From assembly GCA_964534325.1 (NCBI GenBank), contig CAZHOR010000018.1, positions 1-60,827 of the forward strand: 60,827 nt of DNA, written 5' to 3'. The notes beneath the pieces were generated by a model. The model saw nothing but the letters and a program-made list of their open reading frames with translations. It was not told the DNA's origin and made no database searches. The position numbers and the translations under genes are program-made. Shown here one piece after another: positions 8,517-17,642 of the stretch; within the stretch, counting starts at the first letter, position 1, and the number at the start of each line of letters is the position of its first letter. Source of the stretch: JdFR-22 sp964534325. Its GTDB lineage: Archaea > Halobacteriota > Archaeoglobi > Archaeoglobales > Archaeoglobaceae.

Positions 8517-11500
8517 TTAATCCTCGTACTCCCTGAATTTCATCCCATAACCTTCTTCGTGCCTTTTCCGTTCTCGGTCTCTTTCTTTTCCCCATTTCAG
8601 TTCCACTGTGTCGCTGCCTTCAAAGTCTGCATAGCCTCCATTGTAAAGAACCTCTCCTTCGATAGTCAGGTTGGCCACATCTCCATATGTGGTGTTCAGT
8701 CCTTCTCTTCCGAATTTGGCTATTATTGAGTTGTTGTCCGTTGTCTTCACCCACTCGGCTGAAGTATTGTCGCACACTATTGATTCAGAGTTGATATTTG
8801 TAATATTATACTTCTCCGGAAGAGTAATAAACGCTGTCAGCTTGCCCTTGCTCTGGAGATTGAGAACTTGGGGCTTTATAGTAATATTTGCGGGTATGGG
8901 ATTCACCATTACCTTTGTAGAGTCACTTCCGATACCGCCGTCATCGTCCTCTACTGTAAGATTTGCTTCGTAGGACCCTTTTTGGTAGTAGGCGTGAGTA
9001 GTATTCAGTTCCGCTGAATTGTGGCCATCTCCAAAACTCCAGTTGATGTTGTGCTCATCTAACCATCCGGGGTCTGAAAAGCTGCCGTTGAAATAAGCTG
9101 TATCTCCAGCAATGATCTCCTTCGGTGAACCAGCTACCACAGTGGGCGCTACGTTGTGGACTACCACTTTTGTGCTATTTATGTCCACCCCACCGAAATT
9201 GTCCCTTACTTGAAGGCTGATAATTCCTGAATGATCGTCTCCCCATGCGTAACTCGCTTTCCCTTTATTTTCAGTTGCATTTATCTCCCAAATACCGTCT
9301 CCATCTAAATCCCATAGCCAGCTCGTGATCTCATCGTATGGGTCATAAGACCCAGTTCCATTGAGTAATATATTATGGCCTTCTAAGCCTTTGTAGGGTC
9401 CACCTGCGTCCGCGATGGGGTTATGAACAAATACGTAGTTGATTGCTTTCCCGGTCTTGCCGAAGCTGTCATTGGCTACCAGTTCAATTCGGTGATATCC
9501 GTTATAGTATTTGGTCGTGTTCCAGGTATATGGGACGGAATCTGACACGGTCCTACCGTCAATTTTCATTGAGACGTTATTGGCATTTGGGTCGATTATG
9601 CTCCCGTTAACAACGACACTGCCGCTCGGGAAATCACTCACACTTATGTTGACTTGAGGTCGTTTGTTTAGAACCTTTAAGCGTGCTGTCGCTGTGGAGT
9701 TATAGTACGACTCGCTCCCATTGAACACGCATTCCAGCTCGTGTACTCCAATGTCAACATCATGTGGAACGCTGTAATTCAGTATCGCTTCACCCTCATC
9801 GTTCGTTACTTTATGTCCTATTGTTTCACCATCAAGAGTGAAAATAATTGTCTGGTTACAAATGGACTTGTCTAAAGAGTTCAGTTTGGTGGAGATGGTT
9901 GCTTCTTCTCCACTGTATACGACAACATCTCTGGTATGTAGTAATGAGGGATTTTTGGTAGCATTTTGAACTCCTGTTATGTTATCGGACCCGCTCTCAA
10001 TAGCCTTATCCGTACTCAATCCCTTTTCAACCATTTCATTGATCCTCTGCTCAATTTGAGTGAAGTCGATGTTGTAGTAATCTCTCTTGCCTTTGAAAGT
10101 TGGGATGTTCTTCATTCCGTAGTTGATCCCCTTTATAGTTGCATTGCCTTCCACAGTTTCTATCATTATTGGTCTGGAGATGTTCACATCGTAATCTCCG
10201 TCATCAGTACCTTTAAGTAATACTGTAAATTTGGAGACTTCAGTAGGAAATCTTACGGTCTTGGTACCGTTTTCTTCCATGTATGTGGAGTTCGGAACCT
10301 CAAATTCAATCTTTCCAGATCTGTTCATTCCTACATGTCTACCCAATGAATCGTATAGATGGAGTTCCACAGGTGAGTGGACTGTTATTTCCGTGAACCC
10401 CCAGTAATGCTGCCACGGATCAATGTGAAATATTGAACCATCGCAGAGGGTTAAGTTGCACGGTGGACTTGTAGGCAACGATTCACCGCATGGGATGCCC
10501 ATATCCTTTAGGTCGATTCCCATCTCATATTCAACATCAATTTTCGAAGTCGCAACTCTAAATACCGGATTCATATTATCCAGGCCTTCGTACGTCACAT
10601 GGCTTCCATCAGGATTCAAATATAGCGATTCCAGGCTATCATTGGGTGCAAAATCTTCACTGGGGATTACAGCCTCACCAGTAAATTCGGCAGCACTGAT
10701 CTCGGGTACGGGCAGGGAAGAATTAATCTCATAGCATCCTGAAGGCAGACATAGTTCACCTTTTGCCACAGCATCCATACCAATATTTGCTTTTATATTT
10801 CCTGCTGGCTCTATACAATGGGGCTCAAGACTTAACCGTGAGCCCCCACTGGCAGATGGAGATAATCTGGCATTAGCTTCCACTATACCATCGAATTTGA
10901 CCAGTCCGAGCGTATAGCTAACGTTCTTCCCAAATCCTGCCTCCTGGGATGGAATACTGAGGTCCACATCACACGAGAGGTTCCTTAAGTTGTCGCCAAA
11001 TCTTTTTGAGTCAGCATCATAGTATTTATCAAACTCTACCTGACAGTCACCACCCTTGACAAGACCACCGGGGTTCGCAAACCTACCGGAGAACCTGGTT
11101 GTTACTAAGGACCTGTTTGTATCTTCATTGTAGATAATATTGCCTTGAGAGTAAACGCCATCCGATTCGAAACCACATTTATTAGTTTCCAGTAAACGGA
11201 GCAAGAAATTTTCCGCATCATTACTTTCACAAAGAATTGGCATAGTATTCAACCAATCATCAATGACTTCAACTTCAAGTTCAGGATAATAGGATCCCCT
11301 AACTGGAGTCCTCCCATCGTACCAGTTATTGGTGTCTACTCCTATTTTGGGACCAAAGAGATATGCTGAGCAAGGGTAGAGACCCCGAGACTCTGAAGAG
11401 ATGTAGTTGAACCAGATATCGTCGTCTTCCAATTCCGTATAACAAGTCTTCAGGGAGTCTTGATTTGTGGCGTTATCGTCATAGTTGTAGTATTTCTCAT

Positions 11501-12857
11501 AGAAATCATATCCATGACCTGCCAATTCAGAGTTCAATGCACTAAAAAGCTCCTGTTGAGCATTTACGGGACACATAGATACTACAACGGACTTAAAAGC
11601 TATGTTATTACTCTCATTTAGCTCAAAGATTTTATCATAGGGATCAACTATAACGCAAAGATTAAGGGTTCCTGTATCATTCAACGTCCAGTTTGTTTTG
11701 GCTATTGCTCCGCCACCAGCTTCAATAGAATCCAACACTTGCTCTCCTATTACAGTACTGTTTTTTGGGACACCTCCATCCACGTTATCTCCATCTGCAA
11801 GGAACCGAACAGTGATATTGGATGCATTAACTTCCCCTGCATTTTCAACATTTGCAATAACCGACACTTTTTCGTTCAATACGGGTTGATTTGAAATCTC
11901 GATGTCCGCTGAAGATAGTTCAATGTCTGGTAACCTAGATTTAACAGAGCCGCTACCAATCTCCACAGAAGGTTCTGGAGAGGCGTATTTCCTTAGTATA
12001 ACATTGTCTATCTTTGAGTTACCGAGGTTATCCCCGGTTCTCTGCTCCCATGTCAGTTTTAAATTGTGTAAGCCTGTATAACCTGCTAAATCAACGCTAC
12101 AAGTCTTTTTTTGTCCATTAGTAACATATCCACAGTTCTTGATTAAATTATTATCAATGTAGATTTTATGGTTGGATCTGTATGGGTTACCGGTTGAAGG
12201 ACCGAGAATATCAAAGGTAAGTTTCATTGATTGAAACATTTTGGCATCTTGAGAGATTTGAGCCTTATTATTAAACGAATTTCCAGTCCACCTGATACCC
12301 CATGATTGGTTACCTTGAGTAACTGGTTCTTTAGCAATCTTTAGCCAACCATCGCTAGTATAACCTGTTGAGGCATCTTCAAAGTCCCAATATGTAGCTC
12401 TGTTACATATACCATCGTTATAAGTTTCTTCAAAACTCGGATTTAAGATTGGGAATACTAAACTTGAGTTACTCTCTGAAGTGGCTGAGGGGTTTCCATA
12501 GTAGATATATAGTCTGGTTTTTGTATTATTCTCTAATGATGGTGTTTTAATCCATATTACTGCCTTGTGTTCAGTTGGATTCCATTTTTCTATCCAGTAG
12601 CTTAGCTCACTGTTGGAGTTATCTACAAATCTCAGGTCGTCTCCATTGTTGCTCCAGTTAAATTCTGGGTTCGTATTAGAGTCGTTTAATTCTATTCTAA
12701 CTTGGTAATCTGTGAGATTACCTGCTTTGTTTGTGATGTTTATTATTTGTCTATGGTTCCATTCATCATCCCACCAAGTCGCATTCGCACTGGATAATAT
12801 CGTAAGCAGTATTAGGATCGATAAGAGCAGTCGTTTTGTCCAGTTTGCTAATTCCAT
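8517..12857 (-). CDS. Large secreted surface protein with DUF2341, CARDB and PKD domains
   Basis: This is a 1,446-residue exported protein. The ATG at 12857 follows AGGTG by six bases and begins a signal peptide (KRLLLSILILLTILSSANA). A DUF2341-like domain follows (WWDDEWNHRQI to LYIYYGN, roughly residues 25-130). Next is a CARDB-like beta domain near 310-430 (LPDIELSSADIEI) and about 550 residues I do not recognise, rich in Cys. Bacterial-Ig-like and two PKD-type repeats (DAGGPYKG, YDPYDEITSWLWDLDGDG, INWSFGDG) lie in the C-terminal third. Many N-x-S/T sequons fit an N-glycosylated cell-surface or S-layer-associated protein. The C-terminus is charged and lacks a membrane anchor. Partner and ligand are unknown. 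Confidence 0.8.
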   Translation of the reverse strand: MELANWTKRLLLSILILLTILSSANATWWDDEWNHRQIINITNKAGNLTDYQVRIELNDSNTNPEFNWSNNGDDLRFVDNSNSELSYWIEKWNPTEHKAVIWIKTPSLENNTKTRLYIYYGNPSATSESNSSLVFPILNPSFEETYNDGICNRATYWDFEDASTGYTSDGWLKIAKEPVTQGNQSWGIRWTGNSFNNKAQISQDAKMFQSMKLTFDILGPSTGNPYRSNHKIYIDNNLIKNCGYVTNGQKKTCSVDLAGYTGLHNLKLTWEQRTGDNLGNSKIDNVILRKYASPEPSVEIGSGSVKSRLPDIELSSADIEISNQPVLNEKVSVIANVENAGEVNASNITVRFLADGDNVDGGVPKNSTVIGEQVLDSIEAGGGAIAKTNWTLNDTGTLNLCVIVDPYDKIFELNESNNIAFKSVVVSMCPVNAQQELFSALNSELAGHGYDFYEKYYNYDDNATNQDSLKTCYTELEDDDIWFNYISSESRGLYPCSAYLFGPKIGVDTNNWYDGRTPVRGSYYPELEVEVIDDWLNTMPILCESNDAENFLLRLLETNKCGFESDGVYSQGNIIYNEDTNRSLVTTRFSGRFANPGGLVKGGDCQVEFDKYYDADSKRFGDNLRNLSCDVDLSIPSQEAGFGKNVSYTLGLVKFDGIVEANARLSPSASGGSRLSLEPHCIEPAGNIKANIGMDAVAKGELCLPSGCYEINSSLPVPEISAAEFTGEAVIPSEDFAPNDSLESLYLNPDGSHVTYEGLDNMNPVFRVATSKIDVEYEMGIDLKDMGIPCGESLPTSPPCNLTLCDGSIFHIDPWQHYWGFTEITVHSPVELHLYDSLGRHVGMNRSGKIEFEVPNSTYMEENGTKTVRFPTEVSKFTVLLKGTDDGDYDVNISRPIMIETVEGNATIKGINYGMKNIPTFKGKRDYYNIDFTQIEQRINEMVEKGLSTDKAIESGSDNITGVQNATKNPSLLHTRDVVVYSGEEATISTKLNSLDKSICNQTIIFTLDGETIGHKVTNDEGEAILNYSVPHDVDIGVHELECVFNGSESYYNSTATARLKVLNKRPQVNISVSDFPSGSVVVNGSIIDPNANNVSMKIDGRTVSDSVPYTWNTTKYYNGYHRIELVANDSFGKTGKAINYVFVHNPIADAGGPYKGLEGHNILLNGTGSYDPYDEITSWLWDLDGDGIWEINATENKGKASYAWGDDHSGIISLQVRDNFGGVDINSTKVVVHNVAPTVVAGSPKEIIAGDTAYFNGSFSDPGWLDEHNINWSFGDGHNSAELNTTHAYYQKGSYEANLTVEDDDGGIGSDSTKVMVNPIPANITIKPQVLNLQSKGKLTAFITLPEKYNITNINSESIVCDNTSAEWVKTTDNNSIIAKFGREGLNTTYGDVANLTIEGEVLYNGGYADFEGSDTVELKWGKERDRERKRHEEGYGMKFREYED

Positions 12858-13037
12858 ATACTTCACCTAACGCCCACTGATTTTTTTAATATTTAAAATT
12901 TGTTTTTTTACGTTACTAAAAGATTTACATATTACTTTGATGTATATAGTAAGCTAAATAAAATAAATTAGCTCAATCGAAAAATGAGACCATAAAACCA
13001 GGAAAGGTTTAAAAGAGGCTTTGAGGTGGAGGATAAG

Positions 13038-13796
13038 ATGAATGATATTGATGTGGAAGAGATAATAGATCTGGCAAGGCGAGCAGGAGAAAAAACTCTT
13101 GAGGTTTACAATAAGGATTTTACTGTGGAATATAAGGATGACAAATCCCCCTTAACGGAAGCTGATCTGGCATCCCACAATATGATCTGTGAAGGTCTGC
13201 AGAATCTGTATCCTGATATCCCCATACTCTCGGAAGAGAGTAAAGAAGTCCCATATTCAAAGAGAAAAAACTGGGTTAGTTTCTGGTTGATAGATCCTTT
13301 AGACGGTACCAAAGAGTTCACCAAAAAGAGAGGTGAATTTACCGTAAATATCGCTCTCATTAAAGGTAACAAACCAGTTTTGGGAGTGGTTTTTGCCCCT
13401 GTGAAGGACATCATGTATTATGGAAGTCTTGAAGGCAGTTTTAAGCAGATTGGAGAAAGCCAACCCCAAATAATCCCCATAGAGGATAAACGTGAAGATG
13501 ATACGCTAAGGGTAGTTGCCAGCAAATCCCACTTCACCCAAGAGACAAAGGATTACATTGAGACGTTGGCCAAAGATTATGAGCTGGTCTCCATAGGTAG
13601 CTCTCTTAAGATCTGTCTGGTAGCGGAGGGGTCAGCAGACGTTTACCCCCGACTCGGCCCTACTATGGAGTGGGATACTGGTGCAGCCCATGCCGTAGTC
13701 AGAGGTGCGGGAAAGAATATTTACAACTTTGAGACTGGTAAAGAGCTGGTTTACAATAAAGAGAGCCTAAAAAACCCCTGGTTCGTCGTTAAGTAG
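13038..13796 (+). CDS. cysQ: CysQ-like 3'(2'),5'-bisphosphate nucleotidase / inositol monophosphatase family
   Basis: The product (about 252 residues) is a lithium-sensitive-type metal-dependent phosphatase. It shows the family motifs ILSEES, WLIDPLDGTKEF (metal-binding Asp residues) and MEWDTGAAHAVV near the C-terminus. The DGTKEF form and the MEWDTGAA motif are typical of CysQ, which removes 3'-phosphoadenosine 5'-phosphate; inositol or fructose-1,6-bisphosphate phosphatase activity is an alternative in archaea. The ATG at 13038 is chosen because GGAGG lies five bases before it; a GTG 12 bases upstream lacks such a site. It appears to be transcribed alone. Confidence 0.85.
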   Translation: MNDIDVEEIIDLARRAGEKTLEVYNKDFTVEYKDDKSPLTEADLASHNMICEGLQNLYPDIPILSEESKEVPYSKRKNWVSFWLIDPLDGTKEFTKKRGEFTVNIALIKGNKPVLGVVFAPVKDIMYYGSLEGSFKQIGESQPQIIPIEDKREDDTLRVVASKSHFTQETKDYIETLAKDYELVSIGSSLKICLVAEGSADVYPRLGPTMEWDTGAAHAVVRGAGKNIYNFETGKELVYNKESLKNPWFVVK

Positions 13797-13858
13797 AGTA
13801 GTAAGTTCCAATATCCGCTGGGGAAAAACTTAAATCAATTGCCTGCTCATAAGAATTA

Positions 13859-14251
13859 ATGGATCGGAGAGGACGTCTACAAAAATACTGGCAATGGTCA
13901 TTACCGGTTATAGCTTTAGCCGCCAGTTTATACCTCAAGATAACTAGCATTGACTCCTTCTTTATTCCCTGGGTAGTAAAACTCAGTGGTAAGGAGCCAA
14001 GATACTATATGAGGTTGATTGAAAACGTTTTTGTACAAAGTAGATTCTTTAAAGCAGCTGATTTATTATTGGATTTATTAACTACAACCCGCAAAGCACA
14101 TTTTTAACTGATAGGGTGTTTGAAACCTTACTGAAATTTAATCTAATGGACTTGGTCATTTTTAGTCTGAATTATTTAAATCCCAACACCCATCAACCCC
14201 TCCTATATATCCAAGAACACCGTAAAAGTTATCAAATTGGACTTTAAAGTA
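13859..14251 (+). pseudogene. Probable N-terminal relic of an AglB/STT3 oligosaccharyltransferase
   Basis: An 82-codon frame opens at 13859 with a membrane helix (WSLPVIALAASLYLKI). It then has KLSGKEPRYYMRLIENV, which resembles the first-loop motif of STT3/AglB proteins (G-N-D-P-W-Y-H-x-R-L-V-E-N). The frame ends at 14107. In another frame the same DNA continues as GFINYNPQSTF, which resembles the next FDPYTYYP-type segment, and stays open to about 14251. I read this as a truncated, frameshifted gene. The usual Asp is Glu and the Trp is Arg, which also argues for decay. The match is from memory and short, so an unrelated small membrane gene is possible. Confidence 0.4.
14202..14212 (+). promoter_or_regulatory. 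TATA box for the 29-residue microprotein
   Basis: CCTATATATCC lies 58 bases before the start codon at 14270. An archaeal start site about 25 bases downstream would give a leader of some 35 bases containing the GAGGTG ribosome site. Confidence 0.5.
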
Positions 14252-14269
14252 GTAATGAGGTGTTAAATC

Positions 14270-14359
14270 ATGATCGGGCTTGCAATAACCATCTTGACAA
14301 TGATAGCGGTTATCCTTGCAGGAATACTCGGCGGCCTGATGGGCCCCATAAAGACCTGA
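14270..14359 (+). CDS. 29-residue single-helix membrane microprotein
   Basis: A short frame encodes 29 residues: a hydrophobic helix (GLAITILTMIAVILAGILGG) followed by LMGPIKT. Support comes from a good ribosome site, GAGGTG seven bases before the ATG, a TATA box at 14202-14212, and a T-rich stretch (TATTTTTTCTTCTTTT) shortly after the stop, as archaeal transcripts often end. Glycines GILGG could allow helix packing or oligomerisation. It stands alone between the AglB relic and a regulator gene. I do not recognise a family. It could be a membrane-complex subunit, a regulator or a toxin-like peptide. Confidence 0.55.
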   Translation: MIGLAITILTMIAVILAGILGGLMGPIKT

Positions 14360-14514
14360 TACGAATAAAGCAAACCACTATTACCTATTTTTTCTTCTTT
14401 TACAGCAATTCAACCATAGAGCAGAATATTTAGAATATTTGACAGGGAAATACAACGGAGTTTAAAATGGTATAAAAAATTTTTTATAGTAAATCAATCT
14501 TATTTAACTATTGA

Positions 14515-15465
14515 ATGCAAGCTACGGTCGTAGATTCTGTATTGAAAATACTGAATAAGGCAGGTTTTAATGTTGCAGATTTAGTGGAGACTAAGCCCAG
14601 GTGTTTTGAGATTATTGCAAAGAAAGACGAGAACCTCCTCCTTGTAAAGGTACTTTACAATATAGACTCGCTCAAACCAGAGATAGCCGAAGACATGAAG
14701 TCAGTGTCCATGTTGTTGAAGGCAAGCCCTATCATCGTGGGCGAAAGGTTCAAGTTTAGCTATCTCGACCGTGGTGTGGTCTACAACCGCTATGGTCTTC
14801 CTGTGATCAATACGGCTACTCTTTACGACTTAATTATAGATAGGATACCGCCTGTGATCTATTCTGCACCTGGTGGTTACTACGTCAGATTGGATAGCAA
14901 CAAGATTAAAGAGGTAAGAGAAGAGCTGGGTATTTCCCTGGGAGTTCTGGCCAAAGAACTGGGCATCTCGAGGAGAGCGGTGAAGAAATACGAAGAGGGA
15001 GTAGATACTTCCGTGGAAAATGCTCTTAAACTTGAGGATATTCTCGAAACCAATGTGGTCAAAGCAATTGATATCTTGAGGTTCATGGGGAGAGAGATTA
15101 ACGAGCAGAGAGATATTGGCCTGAGTGAGGAGGAAGCAGAGATAGTAGAGCAGTTGAGGTACCTGGGGATAAGAGTTTATCCCATCAGGCATGCCCCCTT
15201 CGACTTGATCTTCAAACCTATTGATGAGCTGGTTCTCACCGGGATCCGGCAGGTAAAGGAGATAGAGAAAAGAGCTTTCGTTCTGGATAAGGTGTCAAGC
15301 ACACTTTCCACAGATGCCGCATATATTGTAGAGAAATCAATCGATAAAGATGTAGGGTCAGTTATCTTCCTGGTGAAGGAAGAGCTGGATAGCATTAGCT
15401 CCTCCAAAGATTTTATCTCTCTGATCAATGAAAAAAAGGAAGAAAGGTCTACCCAGCAGGAATAA
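14515..15465 (+). CDS. Archaeal XRE-type helix-turn-helix regulator with an N-terminal nuclease-like domain
   Basis: The 316-residue protein resembles a conserved archaeal regulator family. The first 120 residues look like a degraded restriction-endonuclease-like fold (LLVKVLYNID, PIIVGERF, INTATLYDLI). An XRE helix-turn-helix follows at about 135-190 (LGISLGVLAKELGISRRAVK, then KYEEGVD). The C-terminal half has YLGIRVYPIRHAPFDLIFKP, which may be a sensing domain. The start codon at 14515 has no ribosome site but lies about 30 bases after an AT-rich box (TTTTTTATAG), as expected for a leaderless message. Its targets are unknown. Confidence 0.75.
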   Translation: MQATVVDSVLKILNKAGFNVADLVETKPRCFEIIAKKDENLLLVKVLYNIDSLKPEIAEDMKSVSMLLKASPIIVGERFKFSYLDRGVVYNRYGLPVINTATLYDLIIDRIPPVIYSAPGGYYVRLDSNKIKEVREELGISLGVLAKELGISRRAVKKYEEGVDTSVENALKLEDILETNVVKAIDILRFMGREINEQRDIGLSEEEAEIVEQLRYLGIRVYPIRHAPFDLIFKPIDELVLTGIRQVKEIEKRAFVLDKVSSTLSTDAAYIVEKSIDKDVGSVIFLVKEELDSISSSKDFISLINEKKEERSTQQE

Positions 15466-15514
15466 ACCTGTCTATTACTGTTTTGTGTATTAGTTTACTT
15501 TTCCAGTTCACTGT

Positions 15515-16414
15515 TCACTGTTCCGGCATGGGGCATCCTGTTGCCTGCGAGAAAGCCTGATACGTTCTGGATCCCTGGTATTCTGAATCGTTGATCATTA
15601 TAGTTGGATAATACTGTATGCCCTTCTCCTGACATAATTGCTGGTTCTCAGTACATTCAACATATATGGAGTCCACTACATCGTAGCCGCCCAGCATATT
15701 GACCAATTGCTGACAATAACCGCATGATTTGGCACCGTATATCTTCATTCCTTTCTGTTCCAGACAATCCACGAACTCTTGTAGCTCCTGGGTACTGTAA
15801 GGTCGTTCAGTCGCTGTCTGAGTGGGAATGGGGGTCATGGTCGTATCCGGCAGGTCTTCAGACGTGTTCAACGCTGCAAAGAACAGATATCTCCCATCTT
15901 TGGATACGTGAATAGGTTGCTGCTGACCTTGATACTCGGTAAGAACCTCATAGATATAGCTTTTCTCTTCAACAGAAACAGCTGAAGCATTCGTGCCCGG
16001 CATTACCAGGTTATCGTTAATGTAGTTTATAGCCTTTGTTTTGGCCTCTTCTGCAGATAGCTCTTCATTGGCTCCACCTTGACCCTGAGCCGTGGACATG
16101 TTCAATGCCCTGAGATATAATGTTTGACCATCTTTAGAAAGGTACAGGGGGACCTCCTCCTCTCGGTACTGTGTAACTACTTTATATACGCTTCCTTCGT
16201 CTTCTACCGAAACAGCAGTGGCTGTAGTGTTAGACAAAACCAGATTATCATTTACGTACTCAATTGTCTTGGTCTTGGCTTCCTCTGCAGTCATCTCGTT
16301 ACTTTCGCTTGGTGTTTGCTGATCCTGAGAGCAACCCGTCAAGGACACGCTAATCGTCAACACAATTAACAATAGTATCCACATTGAGGTTAAAATATCT
16401 CTTTTCATTGCCAT
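15515..16414 (-). CDS. Lipoprotein with two PepSY-like repeats and a thioredoxin-like domain
   Basis: This is a 299-residue exported protein with lipobox SLTGC (Cys28), so probably anchored outside the membrane. Two clearly duplicated units follow (about residues 41-105 and 119-183), each starting AEEAKTK and containing a NDNLV segment, ASAVSVE or a variant, and SKDG, with a PepSY-like pattern. The last 80 residues form a thioredoxin/glutaredoxin-like domain with CGYC (231-234), further cysteines 254 and 261, and the cis-proline segment YYPTIMIN. I infer a thiol-disulfide role for secreted proteins, perhaps paired with a VKOR-type enzyme elsewhere. The ATG at 16414 is preferred, six bases after AGGTG; another ATG lies two codons on. 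Confidence 0.75.
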   Translation of the reverse strand: MAMKRDILTSMWILLLIVLTISVSLTGCSQDQQTPSESNEMTAEEAKTKTIEYVNDNLVLSNTTATAVSVEDEGSVYKVVTQYREEEVPLYLSKDGQTLYLRALNMSTAQGQGGANEELSAEEAKTKAINYINDNLVMPGTNASAVSVEEKSYIYEVLTEYQGQQQPIHVSKDGRYLFFAALNTSEDLPDTTMTPIPTQTATERPYSTQELQEFVDCLEQKGMKIYGAKSCGYCQQLVNMLGGYDVVDSIYVECTENQQLCQEKGIQYYPTIMINDSEYQGSRTYQAFSQATGCPMPEQ

Positions 16415-16541
16415 CTCCCACACCTAAGTCAGTCATGTAAATAAGTTTTTCCAGAATAATTAATGAGTAATGCTTAATGGAATGTGAAAACCATAATATT
16501 GACCATAACGTTTTTAAGAAGAGTTGGGGGAGATAGTCAGC

Positions 16542-16724
16542 ATGGGAAAAACAGGTACAACAACATGGATAAAGATTAAAGGTAGAAAAGGGCAGACAAG
16601 GCTGGTCCCCGGGAGGAGACAGAATCATAAGAAGCCGGGACCCAAGCAGAGTTATACTTCCAATGGTAAAAGGAGAAGGAAACTCCCCAGATCCTCGAAG
16701 TCGATCCAGGGAGCGATTACCTGA
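16542..16724 (+). CDS. Small basic protein, 60 residues
   Basis: The product is rich in Lys and Arg (KGRKGQTRLVPGRR, KRRRKLPRSSKS) and begins MGKTGTTTWIKIKG. The ATG at 16542 follows GGGGGAGA, a strong ribosome site, 11 bases upstream. It resembles a family of about 60-residue basic proteins conserved in methanogens (DUF5350-like by my recollection). A nucleic-acid or ribosome-associated role fits its charge, but none is shown. It is divergent from the lipoprotein gene and followed by a membrane protein gene. Confidence 0.65.
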   Translation: MGKTGTTTWIKIKGRKGQTRLVPGRRQNHKKPGPKQSYTSNGKRRRKLPRSSKSIQGAIT

Positions 16725-16806
16725 TCAAATTTATTCAACTTTTATATTTGGATTCTACCACTGGATTAGAAAATTGTTTATAAGCAATTGGGTATAACTA
16801 ATTTTA

Positions 16807-17442
16807 ATGCTTCATTCTGAGTGGCTGGTCTTTATTGGAGTTGGAACCCTCTTTGCGGCTCTTCTCCTAAGTTACATGTTCAAGGCCTTCAAGATAGTGG
16901 GTTTTGATAACTTTGAGGTGTTAGCAATATTACTTGCTCCTTTAGCCCTTGAATTTGTTATTGGTGACGTATTTCTTATTGATTACAATGAAATAGAGGT
17001 CTATGCAGATCCTGCAGGATTTTTTATACCTTTAATCCTCTCTACCCGGTTTCTGGCATCTGGAAGAGCGCCTCTGAAAAGAGCTATTCCTGGGATCATT
17101 CTTATAAGCTATATAGCTCACGTACACTCCACCGCCAGCCATGTAGGGGTTATAGTAAAGGATATCGGCACACTTGTCCTGATCACCTCTCTCTATTCTC
17201 TCTACACCTCCAAAAAACCCGAGCAAACCGGGCCATTAGCCTATGTTTGTGGGACAATTGGAGTTATAATTGGTGCTGACGTAGCCAACCTATCCAATTT
17301 GAGCACTCTTTTCGGCCAACAATTGAGGTTCACCATAGGTGGAGCAGGGATGTTCGATGCCATATATATAGTTGGATTGCTGGCTGTGGTGGTGGATTTA
17401 ATAGCTTCCAGTATTGAAGAGCTAATTAAAGAAGAAACTTAA
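16807..17442 (+). CDS. DUF1614-like membrane protein
   Basis: The 211-residue protein has about six or seven hydrophobic segments and a conserved C-terminal stretch: VIIGADVANLSNL, then GGAGMFDAIYIVGLLAVVVD. These match the DUF1614 family of archaeal and bacterial membrane proteins, whose function is unknown. The start codon lies about 25-30 bases behind TTTATAAGC, suggesting a leaderless message. No operon partner is evident; hemA follows after 200 bases with its own leader. Confidence 0.7.
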   Translation: MLHSEWLVFIGVGTLFAALLLSYMFKAFKIVGFDNFEVLAILLAPLALEFVIGDVFLIDYNEIEVYADPAGFFIPLILSTRFLASGRAPLKRAIPGIILISYIAHVHSTASHVGVIVKDIGTLVLITSLYSLYTSKKPEQTGPLAYVCGTIGVIIGADVANLSNLSTLFGQQLRFTIGGAGMFDAIYIVGLLAVVVDLIASSIEELIKEET

Positions 17443-17642
17443 CCCTCAACCCACAACTATCAAAATGGAATAATATAACAAGCATCATGAAGTCACCGGA
17501 AAAATTATAACTTCTGAACAAAATAAGTGAAATTATAACAAAAAACTCACCAGCCCATCATGAAGAATAAATCTTGGAAAATCTTAATATGGTTCTAACC
17601 TATCAGTAAATAGGAGAGGGGTGCTCACCCAAAGGTGAAATA

